From Monoraphidium neglectum (lineage: Eukaryota > Chlorophyta > Chlorophyceae > Sphaeropleales > Selenastraceae), in contig NW_014013492.1 of the NCBI RefSeq assembly GCF_000611645.1, positions 1 to 39,348 of the forward strand: a stretch of DNA of 39,348 bases. The letters are read 5' to 3'. Every line of letters begins with the position of its first letter. Position 1 is the first letter of the stretch. The notes beneath the pieces were generated by a model. That model was given only the letters and a program-made list of their open reading frames with translations. It did not search any database and was not told the origin of the DNA. A program made the translations under genes and the position numbers. Positions 9,010 through 20,899 of this stretch are shown piece after piece.

Positions 9010-12000
9010 CTACGCCGCCGCTGGCCGCAGGCTGTCGATCAGCCAGTTCAAATGCGCCCGCAGCTGCCGCGCCGCCGGCATCCGCATGTCCCTCGGCACC
9101 CCGACCCTGTCCCGCAGGTACTCAGCAGCCGCAAACACGTCGGACCCCTGGAAGCTGCCCGGCCAGCTGGCCCCGCCCTCCGCGACCAGCAGGGCGTGGT
9201 CCTTGGACAGCTGCTTCGCCTCAACCCCCGCCAGCAGCGCGTGCACCACGTGCCGCAGCGCAGCGTCGACCGCAGGCGCGGGCGCGTCGGCGGGGACGGC
9301 GGTCGGGTCCGCGAGCGGCGCGCTGACGGGGCGCGCGCCGGGGCGGCCGGGGCCGCGGAGGGCGAAGCGCACGATCGGCTTGTGGTTCGCGACCTGTGGG
9401 GGGTCAAGTGACGACGAGTGTGTCAAGAGTTGAGGTTGGTGTGGTTGGCGCTGAGTCTCTCGTGGTGGTAGCTGTGAACAAATCAGGTGAAAAGACAAGG
9501 GGACAGGCAGGGCGGCAGGGAGGCAGGCAGGCAGGCAAACAAGCAGGCAGGCAGGCAGGCAGGCAGGCGCAATTGTGGCGCAGTTGCGGGCAGGCCCTGT
9601 CGCAAGCAACGGCCGGCATCAGGTCTTGCGGCCGCAACACCCACCATGCGCGCCGCCGCCTCCAGCCGGTCGGCCGGCGGGTTCTCCGGGACAGAGTACG
9701 GCTCCGGCAGCGCCGCCGGCCCGAGGGGCGCCAGGGGCAGGCGCCAGCTGCTGCCGTCCTGGCCGTCGATGGCGGCCGCCCAGGGCTCCCCGGCGTCGCT
9801 CATGTAGCAGCCTGCGGGGCCCACATAACGGCGATAGCAAACATGCTTTGTTGGCACGCACAGGGCTGCAGGACGGTGCCAGGCGACCGCGCCGAGCGTT
9901 GCACGCGTGGGGCTTGCCCAGGCCGCAACGACGGACGACACGGTGTGCTTTGTCGGCACAGACAGGGCTGCCGACGCAGCAGCCGTGCGCCTTTGGCTCG
10001 AGCGATGCGCGCGGTTATCAAACCAAGCGCCACGTACGACAGGACGAGAGGCGCGTGCGGGAGTTGAGCGTGAGCGCACCTCCCAGCTGCGGCGGCAGGT
10101 CGTGGCAGTGGGTGTAGTGGTCGCTGCGGGTGCCGAGGTAGGTGGGGCGCGCCTCCATCGCCTCAAACCACCGCTCCACCGCCGGCCACTGGCCTGAAGA
10201 CAAGAGGCGTGGAGGGAGGAAGATAGGGGCGTTGTGTGTCAGGCGTCAGCAAGTCAAACGGGTGCGCCTGCCAAAGGTGGAGGAGGCTGGAGGTGGGGGG
10301 TGTTTTCAGGATAAGCTGCCGGCATGGCTCGCACAAGGGCAGCCCGGCCGGCGCCGGGGCGTGCACGCACGGCCACCCTCCCCCAGGTGCAAACGGCTGG
10401 TTTGCGTGCGCCGTCCCCAAACAGCCACCCGTGTCGGTCGCGCCGCACCCACCCTTGCCGCGGATGAAGAACCCCTTGTAGTAGGCGAGGCTGGCGTTGG
10501 CGCGCTCCAGCATGGGTGCAAAGGTGATGTCCACCAGGCTGATGTCAGCGCCCAGGAAGAAGGGGCCCTGCCGGGTGGGCGGGTGGTTTGTTTTGGGAAG
10601 GAGGGTGGAGGCCGCCAGCACAGTGAGTTGATTGCGCGCGCATAGGTCGGGACTTCAGCAACACGTGGTTTTTGAGGCCAGGGAGGAATGCCGAGGGCGG
10701 CAATCCAAGAGCGGGGTGGGAGCAGGGGCTCAGGGGGTAGCCAGGGCTGCGGGGCCGCGCAAAACAGTGCGCCTCGCCGCGGCAGGCGGCCTGCCGTGCG
10801 TCCCAGCTGGTGCATGGCAAGCCAACCTCAGAATGGCTAAGCCTGTGAGCACAAAGTACAGGAAGCGAAATGGGTCCGTTGATATTTGCACAGACCGGCC
10901 CCCCTCACCCCCTCGGCCTGCAGTGCCTCTGCCACGGCGTCCATGGTGCGCTCAAAGCCCGCCTGCGCCGCAGGCTGGCCCCAGCCGCTGCACAGCCACT
11001 GCACGGCGGAGGGCGCAGCCAGGGGGATTGAATGTCAGTGATGCCCTTTTGGCAGCAACGCCGTGCGCTATATAATGCCCCACCATTGCCAGGAATCTGC
11101 CAAACTCACCAGTTTGGAGATTACACCCCCTCGAACCCTTCTTGTCGCCTCATGCACCTGTCCAACTTCCCAATTTCGTCCGCTACCCTCTGTCATCCAC
11201 ACAAACTCAGGAGAATCCCACCCACCTCGAGCCACGTCCCAAAGAACCTCCTCTCCAGCCGCATCAGCGCCTCCGCGCGCGCGCGCGCTTCGCTGCCCTT
11301 TGGCGGCAGCAGGGGCTTGTGGTCCGGGAAGGCGTCCTCCAGCAGGCCCATGATGACACTGGACTCGGTCACGACGCGGCCGTCGATCTCCAGCACGGGC
11401 AGCAGGCCGTTGGGGACCTGAGTGGGCCCGGTGGCGCGGTGCGGTGTAGCAGGGGTTGTTAATCACGCAGCTTGCTGCGCTGTTGTTGATTGGGCAGCTA
11501 AGGCCACGTTCCATCCTTGATTGGTGGCGTTGAAAATTGGGGAAGGGAGGATGGGGATGGGGGTTTGTGAGAGGTGCCTTGGCAAGAGATGGGAACAAAG
11601 TGGTTGGGTGAAGGTCGGTCGGAGCGGGACGTGAAGTGGTGGAGGGTGATTTGAGTGGGGTGTTCAACTGAACGGGAAAATTAGTGGTAGTTGATGAGCG
11701 CGTTTGAGGGACGGATTGGGTCGCCGGCGGTCAAGTAGACGACACGATTTGCCGGGCGCCGCTGCCGGTCGTCATTGCATGCTGCAACGAAAGAACGAAA
11801 GGCTTTGGCCCCCACCTTGGCCATGAAGGAAGCCGGCTTGTCGCCGTAGCAGCGCATGTTGATCTTCTCAATCACTGATTGAGGCAGTTGAGGCAGTTGA
11901 GGCGGTTGAGAATGAGGAGGGGGTCGAGGGGCGGCACAATTGGGAAGGGAGGGGTGCGGGCGCGGTCAAGTGGGCGTAATCTTTGGCTAGCCCAGCAATC

Positions 12001-13263
12001 GGTGCCTTCCAGGTGCAGTCTGCGGGCAGGGCGCCCCTCAGCGGCACGCGGACTGCATGTGAGGCCGCCTTGTGTTCACAGACTCATAATGCGGCCTGGG
12101 GCGCATTGATTATGCGGCGCATCAACGCCGCGGCCCGCCATCTGCCGCACCATAGGGGATCCTCTTCTCCTCGAGCTGCAGCCAGACCTGCCCGGGAAGG
12201 TTTGAGGCGGCCGGAGGGCGTGCGCGGGTGATGGCAGTAATGCACACAAGGTCCCAAGTGCTCACCGCTCCCGCCACCCACACCTCAGCCCCTCTGAGCC
12301 AACAAGCTGACACGCAACTGCCGGCCGCGCCTGCCGCTGATATGTACCATGACCAGGACAATGGTCGCACAGCACATAGCACACAGAGCAGCACCCATCC
12401 AGCAATCATGGCCCGACCAACCTTCTGGCAGTACGGGCACCACGCCGCATGGTCACGGTACAGCTTCACGCGGATGGGCTCGCTGCTGCCAAACGTACGC
12501 TTCAGGGCCAGCGGGTGGGTCGGGCCCTGGGGAAAGGCGGAGGACGGGGCGCCCAGGAGGGGGTAGTTGGGGGACGTCACGAAGCCCACATGTGCCCGCA
12601 CGCAGGCCAGCAACTGCAGCTGCCGCGCGTCCCTCTGCACTGCGCCTGCGTTTGCTATTGATTTGCTGCTCCGTGCGGTAGTCTTGACAGCCGCGCAGTA
12701 GGTGCTGCCGCGGCAAGATGACACCCCAGAGGGCCAGCCCAGGCGTACAACAGTCGGGCGCCCACATTGTCCAGGTCTGGAGCCAGGAAGTTGACGCCGT
12801 GCTCGCGCTCCTGCGCCCTGACAATCTCCTCGAGCTGCTCCCAGCTGGGCGCGGTGTCAGAGAAGGACAGCACGGCGCCGGCCGCCGGGGAGGCCGCGCT
12901 GCCAGCCTGCGGACGGGGCGGAGCCGTGCAGCGCGTGAGGTGAGGTGCGACGTTGGCCGCAAGCTCACAGCTCGCGCACATGCAGCTGTCGACGTCGGCG
13001 CTATGCGTGCAATGCTTTGGTGCACAGCTGATCGACGATGCCGCCTTGCAGCCACCCACCTGTCCAAGCGCCTTCTTCAGGCCTGAAAGCATCGCGCCGA
13101 TGTCCCCCGCACGTGCCGCCACGCCGCTGGTCAGGCCTCGCTGCTGCGCGGGCACCACTGATTTGAAGTCTCTGTGACTGGTGATAATCGCCCTACACGC
13201 TGCACTTCGCGGAGCCGAGTTTGTGGCGAGGGATAGCCCGCGCTGAGCGATCATTGAGCGCAT
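9010..13263 (-). CDS. Glutathione S-transferase family protein with CPYC active site and long C-terminal extension
   Basis: This is a probable thiol-transferase or GST, likely organellar. Exons are 13263-13060, 12906-12766, 12526-12422, 12187-12151, 11874-11816, 11417-11226, 10998-10909, 10567-10453, 10193-10080, 9811-9645 and 9393-9010. All phases agree, giving 535 aa. Residues 1-115 are Ser/Arg/Ala-rich and look like a transit peptide plus linker. The thioredoxin-like GST-N domain follows, with WCPYC (catalytic C145-P-Y-C148), the LLPVLE loop carrying the cis-Pro, and VTESSVI for glutathione binding. The helical GST-C domain has FLGADISLVDITFAPMLER and WFEAMEARPTY. About 180 residues then extend beyond a normal GST, ending in NWLIDSL. 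A Cys rather than Ser active site suggests glutaredoxin-like or dehydroascorbate chemistry over classical conjugation; the substrate is unknown. The next ATG (13254) could also be used. Confidence 0.86.
9502..9569. repeat. (AGGC)n tetranucleotide tract
   Basis: GGCA/AGGC units repeat with one interruption (AAACAAGC). The tract lies in the last intron of the GST-family gene (9644-9394). It explains the poly-Leu/Pro/Ala/Cys open frames on the minus strand. Confidence 0.9.
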
Positions 13264-13628
13264 GGCGGGAGCTGAATATGTTGAGTTGATAGTGCAAGTG
13301 CACAAACGGCGTAGCACATTGTGCACAAACGGGCTCCACGTCGATCTCACTCGCCCGAAGTAACTCGAGCCAGCCTTGGTGCAGAATGTCACGCCCAGGC
13401 ACAAGGACAATTGACAGGCTTATGGAATAAGTAATCAGGTGATCTCTCTCTGAACTCCGCGCGATTTGATCTGATTTGATCTGACGCGCGACGCCCTGGC
13501 CGCGATGTATCCCGGTCCTGGACAATACAGGTATGTTTTGCATGTATATATGTGCGTGAGGTGAAGCAGTGTCTCGCGTAATCCAGGAGCGATGCGTCCC
13601 CGCACAAGCAGTGCATGAACATTGCAGT
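13264..13628. promoter_or_regulatory. Shared upstream region of the GST gene (-) and the Q-rich gene (+)
   Basis: About 365 bp separate the two proposed start codons, so one divergent promoter region should serve both. A TATA-like GTATATAT lies near 13544, about 85 bp before the first + strand ATG used here. An imperfect direct repeat of ATTTGATCTG is at about 13464-13484. Transcription starts were not determined. Confidence 0.4.
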
Positions 13629-14089
13629 ATGCAGTGCCGCGTCTCACAACTGCCCAAAATGAAGGAAGCATCCACACTGGATACCCTTGGCATTCACACA
13701 ATGCTGACTCAACGAACGATGGGCCCTGATTATAGGTCGCAAGCCAGGCCAGGGGCAGGGGGCTGGCCGCCCCACATGCAAGGCGGCCACACAGGTGCAT
13801 CGGCGACGCTGCCAGTCAGCGGCGTGGGCAGCAGTTGGCAGGCTGCGGGAGGCGCATCAGGCACGCAGGGAGGCGGCTACTATGGCCAGCAGCAGCAGCA
13901 GGAGCAGCAGCAAGCAGGCGGCCGGCCACGAAATCAGCCACAGAATCGGCACGGCAACGGGCAGGCCTGGCCCGCCGCTCAGCCAACGCCTCGGCATGCG
14001 CCCGCTCAAACGCACATGACAACGCCCGCAGCGAACGCTGCAGCCATGCAACCGGCTGGGCAGCACCTGCAGCAGCATCAACAGCAACA

Positions 14090-14156
<67 letters not shown>

Positions 14157-14435
14157 CGGCAGCAGCCGCGGGCACCTGCCGCAAACGTAAATTACTTAGA
14201 CCGCGTGAAAGCTACTTGCAGCATGCTCGGGATGGGAAGCGGCCCCCAGAACAATGCAGCCGCGGCGCAGCAGTCTGCGCTTGCCCACATTATTAGTGGC
14301 AGTGCATTCCACGAGAACCCTTTTGCAGACTCGGTTGAGGCGTACGTGCTGGCGTGCAAGCAGCAGCAGCAAGCGCAGCAGCAGCAAGCGCAGCAGCAGC
14401 AAGCGCAGCAGCAGCCACAGCCGCAGCAGCAGTAG
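13629..14435 (+). CDS. Glutamine-rich low-complexity protein, unknown function
   Basis: This is a single open frame of 268 codons. In-frame ATGs are at 13629, 13659, 13701 and 13719; the first is used here, but the start is uncertain. A Gly/Gln/Pro-rich N-terminal part leads to a long CAG-encoded poly-Gln tract (about 14083-14160). A non-repetitive segment of about 55 residues follows, beginning VNYLDRVKATCSMLG and containing HIISGSAFHENPFADSVEAY. A second tract of QQQQA units ends at TAG. I do not recognise a domain. Such Q-rich proteins are often transcriptional co-regulators or RNA-granule proteins, but nothing here proves it. TGTAA at 14805 and AATAAA at 14791 lie downstream. The 55-residue segment argues for real coding, and the stop lies inside a CAG repeat. 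Confidence 0.5.
14083..14160 (+). repeat. CAG/CAA tract encoding poly-glutamine
   Basis: CAG units, mixed with a few CAA codons and one AAG, read as Gln in the frame of the Q-rich ORF. A second CAG/GCA-rich block covers about 14359-14505 and continues past the stop codon in other frames. Confidence 0.9.
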
Positions 14436-15451
14436 CAACGAGCAGCAGTGGCAGCAGCCGCGGCAGCAGCAGCAGCAGCGGCAGTAGCAGGGGCAGCAGC
14501 AGGCAATCGCACATGACAGGCAGCTATGGGGATCTAGGGTAGGAGCGGGAGGCCGAAATCTGAAATCCTATCCATCCTCATCAGTGTGGGCGTCCCAGGT
14601 CCTGCCAGCCCGATGAGTGCCCCCCACCAGCATAGCGCGCTTGTTGATGACCCAATGTCCAAGTCTTCAGCTGGCTTTTTTTGGTTCATCTTGATTTCAC
14701 TTGCCAACCCGGCGCCCCACGAGTTCCTTGGAGCCCTGTTTTCGTGAGATGCGATCAGGGCTTACAGTGTGTGATGCGAGCAGGCCCCAGAATAAAATGC
14801 ATTTTGTAACTCGCACAGGCTGAGACGCAGAGGGGCTGCCCTTGCAACGGGTGAAGGGGGAGAAACAGCCACCTCGCCAACACAGCCATTGGTGCGTTTT
14901 GCAATTCTCACACATCAAGCAAAGTCAAGTTGCCACCCGTGCCTAGGGTGACTTTCTGACAGCAAGGTCGGGGTTTAAGAGCTGCAAAGCAGTGATACAG
15001 CTGTGCATGCGCCTCCACCAGGGTGCATGGAGTATAGCTTGCGGAAAGGCAAATGGCGAGAGACGCCGGCCACTCTCAGGCCCTTCATCGGTTGATGATT
15101 GCTCTAGGCGGCCCGCAGCGGCCAAAATTGGAGGCCAAGATGCGCCCCCGGAAGCCGCGCAGGCAGCGGCCCGCAGGGGCCGTGCGTGCGGCGATGCTCG
15201 TGATGCAAGGCACGAGCTCGTGCCCAAACAACAAAGAAGCCTGTTTCAGTGCGCACGCCGCTGGAAAGGAGCTCAGTCGCCAGCAGGATGATGCCGGTCT
15301 CAGCAAAGAAACCCAGGACCGCGCGCACCCACAAACACACATGCGTACCAGTGTACAACCCCACAACGCGGCACACAGGCGCCGCACCCTCGTCAGGTCG
15401 TCGGGACGCGTCATGCGGCCATGTCAGCACCAGGTCGGAGGTCACCCCAGG
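14436..15451. other. Intergenic region between the Q-rich ORF and the ACS 3' end
   Basis: About 1 kb between convergent genes. It contains the tail of the CAG/GCA repeat (to about 14505) and the TGTAA at 14805-14809 (+). It also contains TTACA at 14762-14766, which reads TGTAA on the minus strand and is far (about 690 nt) from the ACS stop. No further gene is supported. Confidence 0.6.
14805..14809 (+). terminator. TGTAA polyadenylation signal, probably of the Q-rich gene
   Basis: TTTTGTAAC occurs about 370 nt after the Q-rich ORF stop, with an AATAAA nine bases upstream. It is consistent with a + strand 3' end. Confidence 0.45.
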
Positions 15452-18400
15452 TCACTTGCCGCGCAGGTCCACCAGCTGCTGCACCACGCTGGGGTCCGCC
15501 AGGGTGGAGATGTCCCCCAGCTGGTCCTCCTCCTTGGACGCGATCTTGCGCAGCACGCGGCGCATGATCTTGCCGCTGCGGGTCTTGGGCAGCCCGGGGG
15601 CCTGGGGGCGGTTGGGGGCAGGCGCGGGGGCGATGCGTTGAGAGGTTATGCGAAAGATCAAGGGCTGAGGGGTGGGGATGAGACTAGCATGCACTAGATC
15701 CACAAGGCATGGGTGCAGCGCAAGGCGGGTAAAACCCAGTCAAGAGGTTTCCATGGACGGAGGGCGCAGGCATGTCAGGTGCCGTTAAAGCTCACCCAGT
15801 GGATGGCGTCGGGGGCAGCGAATGCGCCGATGTGGCTGCGCACGCTCGCGATCAGCTCGCGCCGCAGGTCCTCTGTGTATGACTCACCCTGGGAGGGGGG
15901 AGAGAGAGTTTGTAACGTTGTGAGCAAGGAGCAGCGCCTCAAGTGATGCCTTCCAGCAAACACATATAGCAGAGCGCGTCCAGCCGCCAGCCAAGGCACG
16001 CGGCACTCTGACTGCAGCCCTGGGGAGCCGCTCAGGCCCAGGCATCTCTGCCCATGTGCGACTGCTCCCTTTGAGCGCCGCTGAGAGAGGCCCGCTCCCA
16101 CACCCTTGGCCCACCTCCATGAGAGTGACAAACGCGTAGATGCCCTGGCCCTTGATGGCGTGCTCAAAACCCACCACGGCCGCCTCCGCGCACTTGGGGT
16201 GCGCGACCAGCGCGGACTCGACCTCGGCGGTGCCGATCCTGTGGCCGGACACGTTGATGACGTCATCGACGCGGCCGGTGATCCAGAAGTAGCCGTCCTT
16301 GTCGCGGCGCGCGCCGTCGCCCGAGAAGTAGTAGCCGGGGAAGGGCTTGAAGTAGTTGGTCTCATACCTGGGGTTTTCCAAACAGACAAGTAGCGCAGGG
16401 GCGGGGTGGGTTGGTGAGGGCACTGTTGATAGGGGTCGGCACGAGGCCACAGGCTGTGCGCGCGTGCAAGCAGCAATGCTTTGGAACTCCATGTGCGGCC
16501 AGTCGTAACGTGCTCCACGCAATATCTGCAGGTGTTTCAGCCGAGGCAGGCCGTTTGCTGGGCGGCGCCGTGCTGGGGAGGGAGGCCCCGGGTAGGGAGG
16601 CCCCGGGTGTCGGTGCCCTGCACCTGTCGTGGTCCCCGTACACGGTGCGCAGGGTGCTGGGCCAGGCCTGCTTGATGCACAGCATGCCCTCCGCCTCCCC
16701 CTGCAGCTCGTTGGCCTTGTCGTCCACAATCACGGGGACCACGCCTGGGTCGGGGGGCAGACGAATTTGGGAAAATGTTCACGCGCATGTGGCTGTGGTT
16801 GTGCGTGGCGCTGTCGCGTCCGGGCTATTGCAGACATGGCATAAATCGCTTGCGGGGACGAAAGTAGCATGCGAGCGTGCGCAGGATGTGGGTGGTCAGG
16901 GGCAGGCCGCGCCGGGAGGCGGAGGAGCGCCCACCGAAGAAGGGCAGGGTGGCGCTGCCGGGCTTCTGCTGCCACGTGTTGGGCAGGGGCGTGATCATGT
17001 GGCCGCCGGTCTCGGTCTGCCACCATGTGTCAACAATGGGACACCTGCCGTCACCCACCACGTCGTGGTACCTGCAAAGGGGACGCGTTGGAAACGTTCA
17101 GGCCACAGCGATTTTGCTGACAGGCGGGCGTTCCCTCATCATGTCAAAGGAACCCCTTCAGATGCAGGCTTGGGCGTCGGCACCAAGTCGTCAAAAGGAC
17201 AGCGCCTGCTCGCTGCAACTGCATGTGATGGACTGCCATAAAAGCGTGCGTCGCGGCAAGGGCAAGGGAGGCGACCCACCAGCGCCAGGCCTCGGGGTTG
17301 ATGGGCTCCCCCACGCTGCCGAGGATGCGCAGGCTGTCGCGGTTGTGCTCCTTGACGTACAGCTCCCCCGCGCGCATGAGGCTGCGGATGGCGGTGGGGG
17401 CCGTGTAGAACTGCTTCACCTGTGATTTTGACAGGGTGGTGCAACGGGATTTGAAGCATGTTGCAGCAGGGAAGATAACGAGGATCGACTGGACGAGAAT
17501 TGAGCGGATATCATAACTTTGCACCTGATTCCGTCTCCTCCCAGAAGTCAGCACAGCAGCGCTGATGTGTTGCAACAGTTATTTGCGCTCCCCAGCTCCC
17601 AACAATCCCTGTCAAAGCCCACCTTGTACTTGTCGACCACCTGCCAGCAACGGTCAGCGGCGGGGTAGGTGGGGACGCCCTCAAACACCACCTGGCTTGC
17701 GCCCACCAGCAGGGGGCCGTATGTCAGGTAGGAGTGGCCCGTGATCCAGCCACAGTCCGCGGTACACCTGGCGCGGGAATTCCAAGTTGGGGCGAGGCCA
17801 GGCCGGGATGTGGTTCAGGGCGTGGTGGGGTGGAGTTTTTTTTGGGGGGGGGGGGCGTGCAGCGGCCAAGGGAACGGGCGCAGGCGGCCGCCCTCCGGGG
17901 CGCAAGGGACGGTCGTGGTTGCGGTGGCCAGCTGATGGCGCAGTGTGCGCAGATTGTGCACGGCAGCACAAGCCGTTCGCCCCCGGTCATGTGTGGCGCG
18001 GCTCACCAGTAGACGTCCCCTGGTGCCATGTTGAAGACGTACTTTGTGGTGGTGAAGGTGTACACCATGTAGCCCCCGGTGCAGTGCACCACACCCTTGG
18101 GCTTGCCTGGCCGCCAGAACGAGGGGACAGGGGGGGAGGGGCTGGTGGGTGGGCTGCGTATCCCCGGGAGTTGGGGCCGTCGAGCTCGCACGCCCTCACA
18201 AAGCCGCAAGTGTGGCAATTCAGAGGGTCTGCTAGGGCCGGCAAATTATTATTATTGCAACGTGGCGGCCGGGCTGCTGCTGCAATATGAGCTGATGATG
18301 CATCAGTCAAAGCGGCGACCGCCGTCTCACCGGTCGACCCCGAGGTATAGAGCAGGAAGAGGGGGTGGTCCGCCTCCACCCACTCCACCTCGGCCTCAGT

Positions 18401-20899
18401 GGGCTGGCCCCTGAGCGCGTCCTCCCACCAGACGTCGCGGCCCTGCACAAAGTGCGTGTGCTCGCGAGTAACGGCGTGCTTCACCTCCTGTACCACCACG
18501 GTGGAGACCTGGGGTTGATGGGGGCAGGCACAGCGGGTTGTATGGGGTCAGAAAGGGGTGTTGTGGCCCGCTGGCGTGTGACGGGTGCATTGCAAAAGCA
18601 CCCGGTTCTTGCAAAACCACACATCTCATGTTGCAGAGCCGACTCCGCTCCAAATGCACGCCTGCTTGCTTGCTGGACACGTGTGCTCGTCACTCGGACA
18701 CAGCGCATTGACAGGTGCCGCGGCCCCTTGAAATCAACCCGCGGCCGCCCACCAGGTGCTCGTCGTTGAGCTCCGCCATCTCCACCGCCTTGTCAGCGAT
18801 GGCCTTGAGGTCGATCTTCTTGCTGCCCCGCATCACGCCGGACGAGGTGATCAGCACCTTCGCCTTGCAGTCGGCGATGCGGCCTGCGGGCGGGGGGTGG
18901 GGTGTGTTGAGAACAGGGCTGTTAAGAGCAGGGAGCCACTGTAGTGGCGTCAGCGCTACCAACCTTGAGAGCGCGGGGTTGCACCCCAAGAGGCAGCCGG
19001 CGGCACACAGGCACACGACGACAATGGCAGCGGGGAGCCGCGATGGGGCTTGCAGCGGCGCTCACCCGCGAGCGCCTCGGCGCTGAAGCCGCCAAATACG
19101 ACCGAGTGGACGGCCCCGATGCGCGCGCAGGCGAGCATGGCGATCGGCAGCTCGCAGACCATGGGCATGTAGATGGACACCGCGTCGCCCTTGCCCACGC
19201 CGATGGAGCGCAGGTAGTTGGCCATCCTGCACACCTCCCCCAAGACCTGGGGGTTGTCAGGGATGTTGGGGTTGCCAAGGATGGGAAGACGCCCAGTCAG
19301 GACAGGTGGTTGTGGAGAGTGCGTCTGCCGCATCACGTTTCAAGGAGGGGAGACCAAGCGAGGCGGGCCAGGAGCGTCCTGCGCCGCATAACTGCCTCAG
19401 GCGGCCTCTCAAGACTCCTCGTCCTCACTCCCCTCTCCACCGCAACAGCAACAACCGATCCCTACAACACAATGGAAATGTGGCATCCCCATCCTGTCCC
19501 AACCCCCACCCCCACCCCCAACTACGCCCCACCCCACCTGGCTGTAGGTCATGACTGCAGAGTCCTTGGGCTCATTGCCCTCCCACAGGAAGCAGGGCTG
19601 GTCGCCGCGCCCCGCCGCCACGTGCCTGTCCAGGCAGTTGTAGGCGATGTTTGTGAGGCCCCCCTTGAACCACTCCACGTGGATCGGGCCATTGCGCACG
19701 TCAAAGTTCCAGGAGGTGTGCTTCTCGTCCCACTTGAGGTTTCAGATTTACATCGAGGGGCCAGGGAGACACGGTGGTTCCGGGGGTGTGAAAGGGTTGT
19801 GCCAGGGTTTGGCGTGTGATTGGTGAGTGCCAGGCCTGTCAGCGGACGGAGATGCTGCGGCACGGGTGCATTGGCGGTCCGTACCGCCATCGTGCAAGCA
19901 CAGGGATGGGACCGAGCGTGCACGTGCCCCACCCAAGCGCCCCGCCGTCCCCACCCACTCGTGCGAGTCCCGCCCCTCATGGTCATCGGTCAATGGTCAA
20001 AACCAATGCCCTGCAAAGGCTGCGCCGCGCCTTCCGTGCCGCACCTTCTTGTGCCAGTGGAACTCCGACGCGATGTCGGCCCAGAACCCATCAGGGTCCT
20101 CAATGGAGCGCTGGTACATTGCCTTGTACTGCGGGCCGGCAGCGGCGCGGGGTGCGTTCCATATGGGGTTGACGACAGGCAGTCATAGCAAAATCAGAGG
20201 CGGCCATGAAGAAAGCGGGCAGGACGATATTCACATCGCCAATGGGGGTGTAGCTGAATGCTTCAGGCTGCAAAGGTGGCGCGAGGCGGCCAAAGCTGGC
20301 CAGGCCGCAACAGGTGGGGACCGCATGCGAGCCTGCGCAATGAAAGACAGTTTGGGCCAGACGCATGCACAGCGTGCGTCCCCCACCTGGTCGACGTTCT
20401 CCACAAAGGGGGTGAAGTGGGGGTAGTTGGAGGGCACGTGCGGCACCAGGTCCACAGGGGGCTGCGGGGAGGTGGCGTCTGGGGCCACGGCGGCTGCGGC
20501 GACCACCTTGTCCTTCGGGGGTTGGCGTTGCAGGGGCGCAGGACAACGATGGTCCACCGCGCATGGGTGGGTGGGGTTGGTTCGGGGCCTGGGTGGCGCG
20601 CAGCTGAGGCGAGGCTGAGCATCGCGCGATGCGTCTTGCAAACCACCAAACGAAATGTATGGCCATCAGGGCGGCTGACGGCGCTGCGCAGCGGGCAGAG
20701 ATAGGCAGCAGCGCAGGGCAACTGCGCGCTGCAACAACATGCAGCAACCAGGTTTCGAGTATCAGTGCTGCGACGACGCCGGCGCCAGCGCCGCCATGCA
20801 CGCTGCGTGTTCCTCCATGAGCCGTCGCGCAAGCCAGCGACTCACGGGCAGGGCAGCGGTGGCGATGTCGCGGGCCGGGTTGGAGATGCTGCCCCACAT
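15452..20899 (-). CDS. ACS: Acetyl-coenzyme A synthetase (AMP-forming)
   Basis: The enzyme converts acetate, ATP and CoA to acetyl-CoA, AMP and PPi, and so feeds acetate into lipid synthesis or the glyoxylate cycle. Fifteen exons are proposed: 20899-20846, 20512-20387, 20128-20045, 19732-19538, 19246-19066, 18883-18753, 18508-18331, 18106-18007, 17767-17623, 17419-17280, 17071-16935, 16744-16624, 16367-16115, 15888-15796 and 15601-15452. All are in phase, giving 695 aa, normal for the family. Motifs are the ATP-grasping YTSGSTGKPKG (311-321, split by an intron), WWQTETGG (461-468), and YFSGD with D548. GRVDD with R563 and the core PKTRSGK, whose K657 is the acetylation-controlled catalytic lysine, are also present. 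IEWFKGG-type acetate-pocket sequence is seen as VEWFKGG. The first exon (18 residues starting MWGS) is chosen by its perfect GTGAGT donor and phase; it is the least sure part. Compartment is undecided. Confidence 0.96.

Noticed and set aside
12655..12765. GST exon 2 extended as VGARLLYAWAG
   Set aside because: A GT donor right after the Asp-Leu-Asp-Asn codons (12765) gives a phase-0 join to GPTHPLALKRTFG; the extension leads out of frame.
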